Shown piece by piece: positions 34,989 through 42,029 of a DNA stretch of 64,000 nt. The stretch's first letter is position 1, and each line of letters begins with the position of its first letter. Position numbers and translations under genes: made by a program. The DNA lies in contig NZ_JBKDZH010000021.1 in assembly GCF_047971185.1 (NCBI RefSeq), positions 14,554 to 78,553 on the forward strand, given 5' to 3'. The DNA is from Kluyvera sp047971185 (GTDB lineage: Bacteria; Pseudomonadota; Gammaproteobacteria; Enterobacterales; Enterobacteriaceae). The notes under the pieces were generated by a model that worked only from the letters and a program-made list of their open reading frames with translations, made no database searches and had not been told where the DNA came from.

Positions 34989-35429
34989 TCAGGGCTTATA
35001 CAAATCGTGGAGCAGCACAAAAGGCGGATTTTTTTGCTGCTGATGCCACAGGCTGGTCACGCCGGGCGCGCCCTGCTCGACGATGCGATCGCGGAAGTCG
35101 TTGCTGCTGAGTGAATCTCGCAGGGGAACCATTCGCTCAACCAATGAATAATGAACGCCGGCAATCACCTCACAGCCGCTATGCTTGTGGCTCATCAGCG
35201 ATGCGACGCGATACGGTGCCGCCCCGGCGTTATCGGTCAGAAAAATGACGCCATCACCGGAATCGGTTTGATGAAGCGCGTCGCACATCATGCGACTCAG
35301 CATATTGGCGCTCAGCCCGCGCCAGTAATTGACCGCCCGACACTGCGGCAGCGGCCCAAACTTTTTTTCCAGACGATCCAGCAGTTCCTGTGCGCGATCG
35401 TCATGGCAGGAAATAACCCAACCTAACAT
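34989..35429 (-). CDS. yadI: Putative PTS enzyme IIA component YadI
   Basis: 146-aa protein of the mannose-type PTS IIA family. The N-terminal VISCHDDRAQELL holds the histidine that would receive phosphate from HPr, and GVIFLTDNAGAAPYRVASL matches the family's second conserved strand. No IIB, IIC or IID gene is next to it, so it may act as a regulator rather than in transport; this is inference. It has an AGGAGG-type RBS and sits alone between yadE and yadH, as in E. coli. Confidence 0.88.
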   Translation of the reverse strand: MLGWVISCHDDRAQELLDRLEKKFGPLPQCRAVNYWRGLSANMLSRMMCDALHQTDSGDGVIFLTDNAGAAPYRVASLMSHKHSGCEVIAGVHYSLVERMVPLRDSLSSNDFRDRIVEQGAPGVTSLWHQQQKNPPFVLLHDLYKP

Positions 35430-35502
35430 AGCTTGCCTCCTTAGCAGGCAAGTAGTTTAGCGGAGTGATTGATAAAGAGGGGTGATGACTGTCAAAGAAT
35501 AC

Positions 35503-35529
35503 TTCCCGGCAAACGCCGTCTGCCGGGAA
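35503..35529 (-). terminator. Hairpin downstream of yadH
   Basis: A 9-bp stem (TTCCCGGCA / TGCCGGGAA) with a 9-nt loop lies just after the yadH stop. No strong T run follows, so it may be a weak terminator or a 3' stabiliser. Confidence 0.5.
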
Positions 35530-35540
35530 ATTAGGCACAA

Positions 35541-36311
35541 TCAGCTGCGCAGACCGCGCCCGCGCTGGATGAGATACCAGCACAGCATGTAAAAGGCGAT
35601 GATAAACACCACCAGCACGCCAAAGGTGGTGGCCAGCGGCACGTCGTTAATGCCGAGGAAACCGTAGCGGAAGCCGCTGATCATGTAGACGATCGGGTTC
35701 AGATGCGACAGCGCCTGCCAGAACGGCGGCAGCAGCGTCAGCGAATAGAACACGCCACCCAGATAGGTCAGCGGCGTCAGCACGAAGGTCGGGATCAGGC
35801 TGATATCATCAAAGGTTTTAGCGAATACCGCGTTCAGCAGGCCGGCCAGCGAGAACAGAATCGCCGTCAGCACCAGCGTCAGGGCCACAAAGACCCAGGA
35901 GTGCACCTGGAACGGCACGAAGAACAGCGATATCGCGGTGACCAGAATCCCCACGCACAGCCCGCGCGCCACGCCGCCGCCGACAAAGCCGGCGATGATC
36001 ACATGCGTCGGCACCGGCGCCACCAGCAGCTCTTCAATGTTGCGCTGGAACTTGGCGCTGAAGAACGACGAGGCCACGTTGGCATAGGCGTTGGTGATCA
36101 CCGCCATCATGATCAGGCCCGGCACAATAAACTGCATGTAGCTAAAGCCGTGCATCTCGCCGATGCGCGAGCCAATCAGGTTACCGAAGATAATAAAGTA
36201 CAGCGTCATGGTGATAACCGGCGGCACCAGCGTCTGCACCCAGATACGCATAAAGCGATGGATCTCTTTCGCCCAGATGCTTTTCAGCGCGACCCAGTAA
36301 AGCTGCATCAT
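35541..36311 (-). CDS. yadH: ABC-2 type transporter permease YadH
   Basis: 256-aa inner-membrane protein, the E. coli length, with about six hydrophobic segments. The ABC-2 family block FVLTPLTYLGGVFYSLTLLPPFW is near residue 175 and NPIVYMISGFRYGF follows. It overlaps yadG by 4 nt (ATGA), so the two make an exporter pair. The cargo is not known. The C-terminus is basic (QRGRGLRS). Confidence 0.94.
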   Translation of the reverse strand: MMQLYWVALKSIWAKEIHRFMRIWVQTLVPPVITMTLYFIIFGNLIGSRIGEMHGFSYMQFIVPGLIMMAVITNAYANVASSFFSAKFQRNIEELLVAPVPTHVIIAGFVGGGVARGLCVGILVTAISLFFVPFQVHSWVFVALTLVLTAILFSLAGLLNAVFAKTFDDISLIPTFVLTPLTYLGGVFYSLTLLPPFWQALSHLNPIVYMISGFRYGFLGINDVPLATTFGVLVVFIIAFYMLCWYLIQRGRGLRS

Positions 36312-37234
36312 GCGCGATCTCCTTGTTTTTCATGAACCAGCGAAACAAACAGCTCTTCCAGACGGTTCGCTTTGTTGCGCATACTCAGCACCTGAATGCC
36401 CTGGGCGCTCAGCTGGCTGAAGACGCTGTTAATCCCCTGCTCGCGCAGTACTTCCACTTCCAGCGTTGAGGTATCGACGAGGTTGTACTGATAACCATCA
36501 AGCTTCGGCAGCGGGCTTTTCGGCGCCAGATCGAGAATAAAGGTTTCCGATTTCAGCTTGGAAAGCAGCGCCTTCATCGAGGTATTTTCCACCAGCTCGC
36601 CGCGCTGAATAATGCCGATATTGCGGCACAGCATTTCGGCTTCTTCCAGATAGTGAGTGGTGAGAATAATGGTGGTGCCTTTATCGTTGAGATCCTTGAG
36701 GAATCCCCACATGGAACGACGCAGTTCGATATCCACGCCCGCGGTCGGCTCATCGAGGATCAGCAGCTTCGGCTCATGCATCAGCGCACGCGCGATCATC
36801 AGACGGCGCTTCATCCCGCCGGAGAGCATTCGCGCGCGTTCGTTGCGTTTTTCCCACAGATCGAGCTGCTTCAGGTATTTTTCGCTGCGAATAACCGCTT
36901 CTTTACGTTCAACACCGTAATAACCGGCCTGATTCACCACAATTTGCTGCACGGTTTCAAACGGGTTGAAGTTGAACTCCTGCGGCACCAGCCCGAGCTG
37001 ACGCTTGGCGTTGACCACGTCTTTTTGCAGGTCGTAGCCAAAGACGCTGACGCGCCCGGAGGTTTTATTCACCAGCGAGCTGATGATGCCGATAGTGGTG
37101 GATTTACCCGCGCCGTTCGGCCCCAACAGCGCGTAAAAATCTCCGGCTTCCACTTTCAGATCGATCCCACGCAGCGCTTGCACACCGCCCGGATAGGTCT
37201 TCGTCAGTTGCTCTAATTCCAGTGCAATGGTCAT
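36308..37234 (-). CDS. yadG: ABC transporter ATPase YadG
   Basis: 308-aa ATPase paired with YadH. Walker A is GPNGAGKSTT near residue 40, the signature is LSGGMKRRLMIARAL, Walker B is LLILDEPTAGVD, and the switch histidine is in ILTTHYLEEAE. The C-terminal ~80 residues (from about 225) are the extra domain common in DrrA/CcmA-like exporters. It is divergent from can across about 100 bp. Substrate unknown; a role in lipid, polysaccharide or drug export would fit the family. Confidence 0.95.
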   Translation of the reverse strand: MTIALELEQLTKTYPGGVQALRGIDLKVEAGDFYALLGPNGAGKSTTIGIISSLVNKTSGRVSVFGYDLQKDVVNAKRQLGLVPQEFNFNPFETVQQIVVNQAGYYGVERKEAVIRSEKYLKQLDLWEKRNERARMLSGGMKRRLMIARALMHEPKLLILDEPTAGVDIELRRSMWGFLKDLNDKGTTIILTTHYLEEAEMLCRNIGIIQRGELVENTSMKALLSKLKSETFILDLAPKSPLPKLDGYQYNLVDTSTLEVEVLREQGINSVFSQLSAQGIQVLSMRNKANRLEELFVSLVHEKQGDRA

Positions 37235-37335
37235 AGATTTTCGCTTACCTTACATTCCGATACTTGATATTGGGTTTTAATAAATCAGGACTTGCCCTAT
37301 ATTAACCCAACGAAAATTACTGGGTTACCGCTTCC

Positions 37336-37998
37336 ATGAACGACATAGATACACTCATCAGCAACAATGCACTATGGTCAAAGATGCTGATAGAAGAGGA
37401 TCCCGGTTTTTTTGAGAAACTGTCGCAAGCGCAAAAACCGCGCTTTCTATGGATCGGCTGTTCCGACAGCCGCGTTCCCGCCGAACGTCTCACCGGGCTT
37501 GAGCCAGGTGAACTGTTTGTTCACCGTAACGTGGCAAACCTGGTTATCCACACTGACCTCAACTGTCTTTCCGTGGTGCAGTATGCCGTTGATGTACTGG
37601 AAGTTGAACACATAATTATCTGCGGCCACTACGGTTGCGGCGGCGTACAGGCGGCGGTAGAGAACCCGGAGCTGGGCTTAATCGACAACTGGCTGCTGCA
37701 TATCCGCGATATCTGGTTCAAACATAGTTCATTGCTGGGCGAGATGCCGCAGGAACGTCGTCTGGATACGTTATGTGAGCTGAACGTGATGGAACAGGTG
37801 TATAACCTGGGGCACTCCACCATCATGCAGTCTGCGTGGAAGCGCGGCCAGAAGGTGATGATTCACGGTTGGGCCTACGGTATTCATGACGGCCTGCTGC
37901 GCGACCTCGACGTCACCGCCACCAGCCGCGAAACCCTGGAGCAGCGTTACCGCCACGGGATTTCCAACCTCAAGCTAAAGCATATCAATCATAAGTAG
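37336..37998 (+). CDS. can: Beta-class carbonic anhydrase
   Basis: 220-aa zinc enzyme that interconverts CO2 and bicarbonate and is needed for growth in air in E. coli. Zinc ligands are visible: Cys and the paired Asp-Arg in WIGCSDSRVPAE, and His and Cys in CGHYGCGGV. Length equals that of E. coli Can (YadF). It is followed by a REP pair and is convergent with hpt. Confidence 0.97.
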   Translation: MNDIDTLISNNALWSKMLIEEDPGFFEKLSQAQKPRFLWIGCSDSRVPAERLTGLEPGELFVHRNVANLVIHTDLNCLSVVQYAVDVLEVEHIIICGHYGCGGVQAAVENPELGLIDNWLLHIRDIWFKHSSLLGEMPQERRLDTLCELNVMEQVYNLGHSTIMQSAWKRGQKVMIHGWAYGIHDGLLRDLDVTATSRETLEQRYRHGISNLKLKHINHK

Positions 37999-38008
37999 TG
38001 CAGGGATT

Positions 38009-38082
38009 GCCGGGTGGCGGCTAACGCCTTACCCGGCCTACAAACCTGCGCCGTAGGCCTGATAAGCGAAGCGCCATCAGGC
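38009..38082. repeat. REP pair, can-hpt intergenic
   Basis: Inverted pair of the E. coli/Salmonella-type REP family (GCCGGGTGGCGGCTAACGCC ... TAGGCCTGATAAGCGAAGCG ... CATCAGGC). It lies between two convergent genes. Confidence 0.8.
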
Positions 38083-38091
38083 ACCCGCGCA

Positions 38092-38628
38092 TTACTCGTC
38101 TAACAGCACCACTTTGCCGACATACGGCAGATGGCGATAACGCTGCGCGTAGTCGATACCGTAACCAACCACGAATTCGTCCGGGATGGAGAAGCCGACA
38201 AACTCAACCGGCACCTGAACTTCACGGCGCGTCGGTTTATCCAGCAGCGTACAGATAGCCAGCGACTTCGGCTCGCGCAGGCTCAGAATTTCGCGCACTT
38301 TCGACAGGGTATTGCCCGAGTCGATAATGTCTTCGACGATCAGCACGTCTTTACCGCGGATATCTTCGTCCAGGTCTTTCAGAATTTTCACGTCGCGGGT
38401 GGTAGACATACCGCTGCCATAGCTGGATGCCGTCATAAAATCGACTTCGTGCGGCACCTGCACTTCACGGCACAGGTCGGCCATGAACATGAATGAACCG
38501 CGCAGCAAGCCCACCAGCACCATTTCGCTGCCGCTATCTTTATAGCGCTCGTTAATCTGACGACCCAGTTCGGCGATACGCGCTTTGATCTCCGCTTCCG
38601 GGATCATCACTTCAACATAATGTTTCAT
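38092..38628 (-). CDS. hpt: Hypoxanthine phosphoribosyltransferase
   Basis: 178-aa purine salvage enzyme that converts hypoxanthine (and less well guanine) to the nucleotide. The PRPP-binding motif VLIVEDIIDSGNT is near residue 95, LLRGSFMFMADL near 43 holds the loop that binds pyrophosphate, and the C-terminal VGYGIDYAQRYRHLPYVG is the purine-contact segment. Its upstream region ends at the phage-satellite attachment site 62 bp away, so any upstream control beyond the core promoter has been replaced by satellite DNA. Confidence 0.98.
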   Translation of the reverse strand: MKHYVEVMIPEAEIKARIAELGRQINERYKDSGSEMVLVGLLRGSFMFMADLCREVQVPHEVDFMTASSYGSGMSTTRDVKILKDLDEDIRGKDVLIVEDIIDSGNTLSKVREILSLREPKSLAICTLLDKPTRREVQVPVEFVGFSIPDEFVVGYGIDYAQRYRHLPYVGKVVLLDE

Positions 38629-38657
38629 AATTCACATACCATATTGAATTTAAAGTA

Positions 38658-38663
38658 ATTATA
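38658..38663 (-). promoter_or_regulatory. Putative hpt promoter -10 element
   Basis: An exact TATAAT on the minus strand lies 30 bp upstream of the hpt ATG. The matching -35 position (about 38,681-38,686) is an A tract with no good consensus, directly next to the attachment repeat at 38,690. Motif match only. Confidence 0.5.
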
Positions 38664-38689
38664 TCTATTTTTTATGTTCATTTTTTTCA

Positions 38690-38711
38690 TTGATTGATAC
38701 ACCGATTGATA
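38690..38711. repeat. Left attachment repeat of satellite (hpt side)
   Basis: 22 bp beginning TTGATTGATACACCGATTGA recur exactly at 50,752-50,773 at the other end of the element. Here the 12-bp unit GATTGATACACC occurs once perfectly and is followed by a degenerate second copy (GATTGATATACA), whereas the right end has two perfect copies. Confidence 0.85.
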
Positions 38712-38818
38712 TACAAGTTGGTGAACGAACCAGAAAACACAGGAACATAATAAACAAAGGGGGCGGATTGTACCCTACTACCCAATAGACCTTCCAAGCC
38801 AAAGCGCCCTTTTTTGCC

Positions 38819-38846
38819 AAAAAAAAGAGCTGCATCTCGCAGCTCT
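38819..38846 (-). terminator. Terminator of satellite late operon
   Basis: On the minus strand a perfect 8-bp stem (AGAGCTGC / GCAGCTCT, 5-nt loop) is followed by eight T. It lies 22 bp after the major capsid stop codon and closes the sid-like/capsid operon, insulating hpt. Confidence 0.92.
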
Positions 38847-38868
38847 CTGTTAATTAAGGCGTCAACTA

Positions 38869-39951
38869 TCACTGCCAATGAATGTCATCAATTAGGCAAC
38901 CGGCCTCGTATCTTTCCACCATATAGGCTTCATTCCACGACTCATAAACCGCCAGACGATTAAATTCCGGCTCATTCTTCGCCAGCGTCCTGCCGCCTCC
39001 TTTCAGGAAGTACAGGGAAAGATTTCGCAGGGACGTTACCAGTACCGCATTGTCCGGGAAATGCGGCACAGGAACGGCGGGAAGTCCGCCCAGCGTCGGG
39101 TTGTTCAGCAGGATCTGATTGACCAGCATTTCCTTGTTTGGCTGATTGGGTGCCACGGCATTCACAAGCGGATACTCTTTGTTGAAAAGGGTATTCATGC
39201 TGCATACCGACACCAGATCCATACGGTATTGCGGAGTAATGGCTGACTGCCAGCCATCCAGTACAAGGGCGTCAACGGTGCCGTAATCGCCGTGTGAGAT
39301 GATCCGCCCGTCTTCGTTGCGTCCTGCAACTGAAAGCCCACTGATAACCCTCTCCGGCGCTTCCTTGCGGTACTTCTCCAGCCAGCCCACGCCGCAATCC
39401 TGACGCTTCGGATACTTTTCAGGGCTGGACAGGTAGGCGTAGTGCGTACCGTTAAAACCGATTAACAGGCGATCGAGGTTGCGCTGTTGATCAACCGCCG
39501 CCTTAGCCAGTTCCGGGTAATTTTCAAGATGCGCCCACGCATCCAGTTCGTCATATGAAATGCAGGTGTCAAAGTTGACCTTCTGGCACTGATAGCGGTG
39601 GGGTTTCAGTGCGGCCCCGCTCTGTGGATTCCGGCGCGTACTGCCATTGCTGACATAGGCCAGCGATCCACCTGAACCCACCATCACGCTTTCCCCTTCG
39701 GCGTCTTTCACGGGGGTGACGTTAATCCGGGTCAGAAATTCCGCGCTGTAGTTCGCCGCCAACGCCCCGGACTGCACCGGGGACGGGTTGGTACTACTGT
39801 GATTGATTGACACGAAGTCTGACGTAAGCTCGATGGAGCCGCTTTCTTTGTTGGTCAGGGCTTCAATGACGCGGGTGACAACCGTCGCCATTGCGCGGGG
39901 TTTCTCCCCGGCCAGCATGACCGGCTGCGGCATACCTGTTGTTTTGTTCAT
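38869..39951 (-). CDS. P2 gpN-like phage major capsid protein
   Basis: 360-aa homologue of the P2 major capsid protein gpN (357 aa). Matching blocks run through the whole chain: FLTRINVTPV near residue 58, VGWLEKYRKEAPERVISGL, DALVLDGW, GGLPAVPVPHFPDNAVLVTSL, NLSLYFLKGGGR and YESWNEAYMVERYEAGCLIDD at the end. The ATG at 39,951 follows GGGAG at 8 nt; longer frames upstream overlap the preceding gene. It is 19 bp downstream of the Sid-like gene in one operon. P4 has no such gene and relies on the P2 shell protein. No protease/scaffold (gpO-like) gene is present, so N-terminal processing would depend on the helper. Confidence 0.88.
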   Translation of the reverse strand: MNKTTGMPQPVMLAGEKPRAMATVVTRVIEALTNKESGSIELTSDFVSINHSSTNPSPVQSGALAANYSAEFLTRINVTPVKDAEGESVMVGSGGSLAYVSNGSTRRNPQSGAALKPHRYQCQKVNFDTCISYDELDAWAHLENYPELAKAAVDQQRNLDRLLIGFNGTHYAYLSSPEKYPKRQDCGVGWLEKYRKEAPERVISGLSVAGRNEDGRIISHGDYGTVDALVLDGWQSAITPQYRMDLVSVCSMNTLFNKEYPLVNAVAPNQPNKEMLVNQILLNNPTLGGLPAVPVPHFPDNAVLVTSLRNLSLYFLKGGGRTLAKNEPEFNRLAVYESWNEAYMVERYEAGCLIDDIHWQ

Positions 39952-39970
39952 GCCTTTATCTCCCACCATA

Positions 39971-40693
39971 TCAGCCCATTCCCTTGCAAGGTTCCCGGCC
40001 ATCGGCAAGCGCACGCATTTTCTCCGGGTCATTACGTGCCATCGCCATCTGTGCGCCTGACGGAGAGCAGCGCATGATATTACGCATGTTTTCCGGGAAT
40101 GAACCCGGCCAGAGATGAAGCGCATTTTCGCTGTCGTCGGCTACCGCTGCCAGATAGTCACGGGCGGGAGTGAGGTTATTCTCGCGGGTGATATCCCTGA
40201 CCAGCGAGCCAAGCAGGTTATCGAAGTCATGGGCGGGGAGCGGGGAAAGCGCAAACAGACCGCGCACAATCACCAGCGAGTCGCGCAGGCTGTTCAGCAG
40301 GACTTCACACTCCGGCTGAATGAGCGCGGTACTCAGTTCACGCCAGGCAAAATCATAGCGTCTGGCCTTATCAGCCGCGTCATAACGCAGCTTAAGCACT
40401 TCTACGCGGGCCGCATCAATCAGCGGGGAGATACGCCCCAGCTTCTCTTTTGCCAGGCTGGCAAGCAGCGTGGCTTTGTCTGAGTCTTCACTTTCAACGC
40501 CACCGGACGCCAGCAGACTCTGCTCCCATCCGTCAGACTGCCTGCCCGCTTCTTCCTCCAGCTTTTGACGGGTATCCAGCAGGTTTTGCACGGTGGCCTG
40601 TTTCGCTTTCAGCAGGCCGTATGCCTCATCAAATTCGAGGCGCACTGTCGCGGCGTTCTCTGCCAGTCGGGTAAGTTCGGGTGTCATTTTCAT
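39971..40693 (-). CDS. Sid-like capsid size determination protein (glycoprotein-3 type)
   Basis: 240-aa protein, almost the length of P4 Sid (244 aa), rich in predicted alpha helix and coiled coil. The best alignment by eye is DGWEQSLLASGGVESED with the DDW...AAGGV..D segment of Sid, followed by similar helical spacing. Sid builds an external cage that forces the P2 shell protein into a small T=4 capsid. The start is ATG at 40,693 or 40,687; AGGA motifs fit both. It is the first gene of the late operon, followed by the capsid gene. The assignment is from pattern and context and would need a profile search. Confidence 0.62.
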   Translation of the reverse strand: MKMTPELTRLAENAATVRLEFDEAYGLLKAKQATVQNLLDTRQKLEEEAGRQSDGWEQSLLASGGVESEDSDKATLLASLAKEKLGRISPLIDAARVEVLKLRYDAADKARRYDFAWRELSTALIQPECEVLLNSLRDSLVIVRGLFALSPLPAHDFDNLLGSLVRDITRENNLTPARDYLAAVADDSENALHLWPGSFPENMRNIMRCSPSGAQMAMARNDPEKMRALADGREPCKGMG

Positions 40694-40707
40694 AGTCCTG
40701 ATTCCTG

Positions 40708-40718
40708 ATGTAATACAG
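40708..40718. promoter_or_regulatory. Operator-like ATGTAATACAG, site 1
   Basis: One mismatch from the palindrome CTGTAWTACAG. It lies 15 bp upstream of the Sid-like start, within the leader of the late operon. Two perfect copies are at 40,823 and 41,890. Confidence 0.5.
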
Positions 40719-40797
40719 TTACCACGGCACGCACTCTGCCTGCCGGTATGGCCTTTATGGTTCACCAGAATCAGAAAGGATGTCGCGCTGCTTTAGT

Positions 40798-40815
40798 TGT
40801 CAGTGGAAGGGGACA
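40798..40815 (-). promoter_or_regulatory. TGT-N12-ACA site, candidate Ogr/Delta activator box
   Basis: TGT and ACA are separated by exactly 12 bases, the pattern known for the Ogr and Delta activators of P2/P4 late promoters, which centre near -55. Read toward the Sid-like gene, a CATAAA element at 40,754-40,759 would serve as -10, placing the site near -58. The gene for an Ogr-like activator lies within the same element. Confidence 0.65.
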
Positions 40816-40822
40816 CCAAAAA

Positions 40823-40833
40823 CTGTATTACAG
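40823..40833. promoter_or_regulatory. Operator-like palindrome CTGTATTACAG, site 2
   Basis: Perfect 5-bp inverted repeat around one base, 54 bp upstream of the ribbon-helix-helix gene and 7 bp from the TGT-N12-ACA box, in the divergent control region. Confidence 0.55.
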
Positions 40834-40886
40834 TACCAATAATTCTCCGAATAATGAGTTCAGATAAGTGGAGAGGATAAATATCT

Positions 40887-41120
40887 GTGTATAGCCCGAT
40901 AAGAAATGGCAAATCAATTCTTCGTACAGTCAGAGTCCCCCACGAACTGGACGAACAAATCCGCAGACTGTGCGAACAGCATTCGCTCAGCTATTCAGGG
41001 TGTGTGATAAGACTGGCCCGGCAGGGCATGGAGCAGGCGTTAAACAGCAGTGCGGGCCGTTATCAGAGTCTGGATACCCTGATAAGTGAAGTGCTGGCAG
41101 GTTATGCGAGGGAAGAATAA
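40887..41120 (+). CDS. Small ribbon-helix-helix DNA-binding protein
   Basis: 77-aa protein with an N-terminal strand-helix-helix pattern (SILRTVRVPHELDEQIRRL ... YSGCVIRLARQGMEQAL) typical of MetJ/Arc-type repressors. The start is GTG with GAGAGGA nine bases upstream. It is the only plus-strand gene of the satellite and is divergent from the late operon, with palindromic CTGTATTACAG in the shared control region; it may repress itself and the late genes. That role is inference. No toxin-like partner gene follows it. Confidence 0.72.
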   Translation: MYSPIRNGKSILRTVRVPHELDEQIRRLCEQHSLSYSGCVIRLARQGMEQALNSSAGRYQSLDTLISEVLAGYAREE

Positions 41121-41122
41121 CA

Positions 41123-41143
41123 CCCCGCCCGTAACGGGCGGGG
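41123..41143. terminator. GC-rich hairpin between convergent RHH and ogr-like genes
   Basis: A perfect 9-bp stem CCCCGCCCG / CGGGCGGGG with a TAA loop lies three bases after the RHH stop. There is no T run on either strand. It may be a terminator for both genes. The sequence just after the loop (GGGCGGGGGAACGGCAC) has some likeness to the P2/P4 cos site, which is too weak to call. Confidence 0.5.
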
Positions 41144-41163
41144 GAACGGCACACATTGACGCT

Positions 41164-41358
41164 TCAATCTCCCGCCGCAGGCGGAAGCGTCGCCGGTGCG
41201 TCACGACTACTGACCCGGCGTTCAAAGGCGTTCAGGGTGGTAAAGCTCTCACTGCATTCCAGATTCTGGCACTGATGATACTGGCGTATGGTGTGATCGC
41301 TCAGGCGGCGACTGGTACGGGTGCGAGCCATAGCGCCGCAGAAGGGACAACGAAACAT
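41164..41358 (-). CDS. Ogr/Delta-like zinc-finger late activator
   Basis: 64-aa protein beginning MFRCPFCGAMARTRTSR and continuing HQCQNLECSESFTTLNAFER; the four cysteines in CPFC and C-x4-C are the Ogr metal site. P2 Ogr is a single-domain protein of similar size, whereas P4 Delta is a tandem duplication. AGGGGAG precedes the ATG. It should activate promoters with a TGT-N12-ACA box, one of which precedes the Sid-like gene here, and perhaps helper late promoters. A longer frame upstream has no RBS. Confidence 0.88.
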   Translation of the reverse strand: MFRCPFCGAMARTRTSRRLSDHTIRQYHQCQNLECSESFTTLNAFERRVSSRDAPATLPPAAGD

Positions 41359-41804
41359 GATGATAGCTCCCCTGTGGGAGTTGAACTCGCCGATATTATG
41401 ATTCAGGCAGGGCATGACAACAACATCCGGCCTGCAATAAAAATCTTTGCAGCACTCCATTCAAAATTATTCACCAGCCCACACGCCCCGTGCAGGGAGG
41501 TTCCTCCAGCCTGCGGGCAGTCCGTGGAAAAATAATTTCATCTTCATTCAGCGCGTGTAAGCCACTGTGAGGGGCGCAGCCTCAATTATGTGGCCGGGCA
41601 TGATTCGCGTTCTGAAATGCGCCCCACAACACGTACATTGATTCTGACGGCAAAATATTACTGGCTCACCGTCCCGCGCCCCGTCGCGTGGGCTGTTCCC
41701 CCGTCACCTGCGCGCGACATTCGCTTCATTTTTCGTGCATCTGGCGATCCGGCCTCAGCCAGCGCCAGCAGCGGGCGGAAAGGGTATAAATACCATCAAA
41801 AAAA

Positions 41805-41831
41805 TTGTGCAAATTTGTGCACTATTGTGCA
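41805..41831. repeat. Three TTGTGC repeats phased at 10 bp
   Basis: TTGTGC occurs at 41,805, 41,815 and 41,825, exactly 10 bp apart, each followed by A. Such helical phasing suggests a protein-binding array on one DNA face. The binding protein is unknown. Confidence 0.6.
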
Positions 41832-41889
41832 GTGCCAGAAACCGGGGGAATCAGGCTAAAAAGCCACAAAATTGCACCCGTCGCAGAGG

Positions 41890-41900
41890 CTGTAATACAG
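41890..41900. promoter_or_regulatory. Operator-like palindrome CTGTAATACAG, site 3
   Basis: Same palindrome as at 40,823 with A in place of T at the centre. It lies between the phased TTGTGC repeats and the iteron region. Confidence 0.5.
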
Positions 41901-42029
41901 TCTGAAATAAACACCTATGAGTGACGCAGAAGGCCACCATCCATAAAGAATTTTCACACGTGGTTGTTAATGAAATATTAACAGGAAAAGAGCTTTTTTC
42001 TCAAAAACCAGGGGGAGTCACGGAAGCGG

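Noticed and set aside
38687..38878. 63-codon minus-strand frame at the left end of the satellite
   Set aside because: It would begin inside the capsid gene end, read through the terminator hairpin and finish in the attachment repeat; no RBS of note.
41135..41160. Possible cos site (GGGCGGGGGAACGGCAC)
   Set aside because: Some likeness to the P2/P4 cos sequence from memory, but gaps are needed and the sequence is equally explained as a GC hairpin. An alignment with helper cos sites is needed; a match over the 19-bp overhang would revive it.
41086..41535. 149-codon plus-strand frame across the Ogr-like gene
   Set aside because: It runs antisense to the cysteine-rich Ogr-like protein, which has a good RBS and known motifs; the plus-strand product shows no recognisable feature.
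41590..41859. 89-codon plus-strand frame in the satellite control region
   Set aside because: Crosses the abrupt GC-to-AT border, no clear RBS, and no protein family that I recognise. Could still be a small gene.
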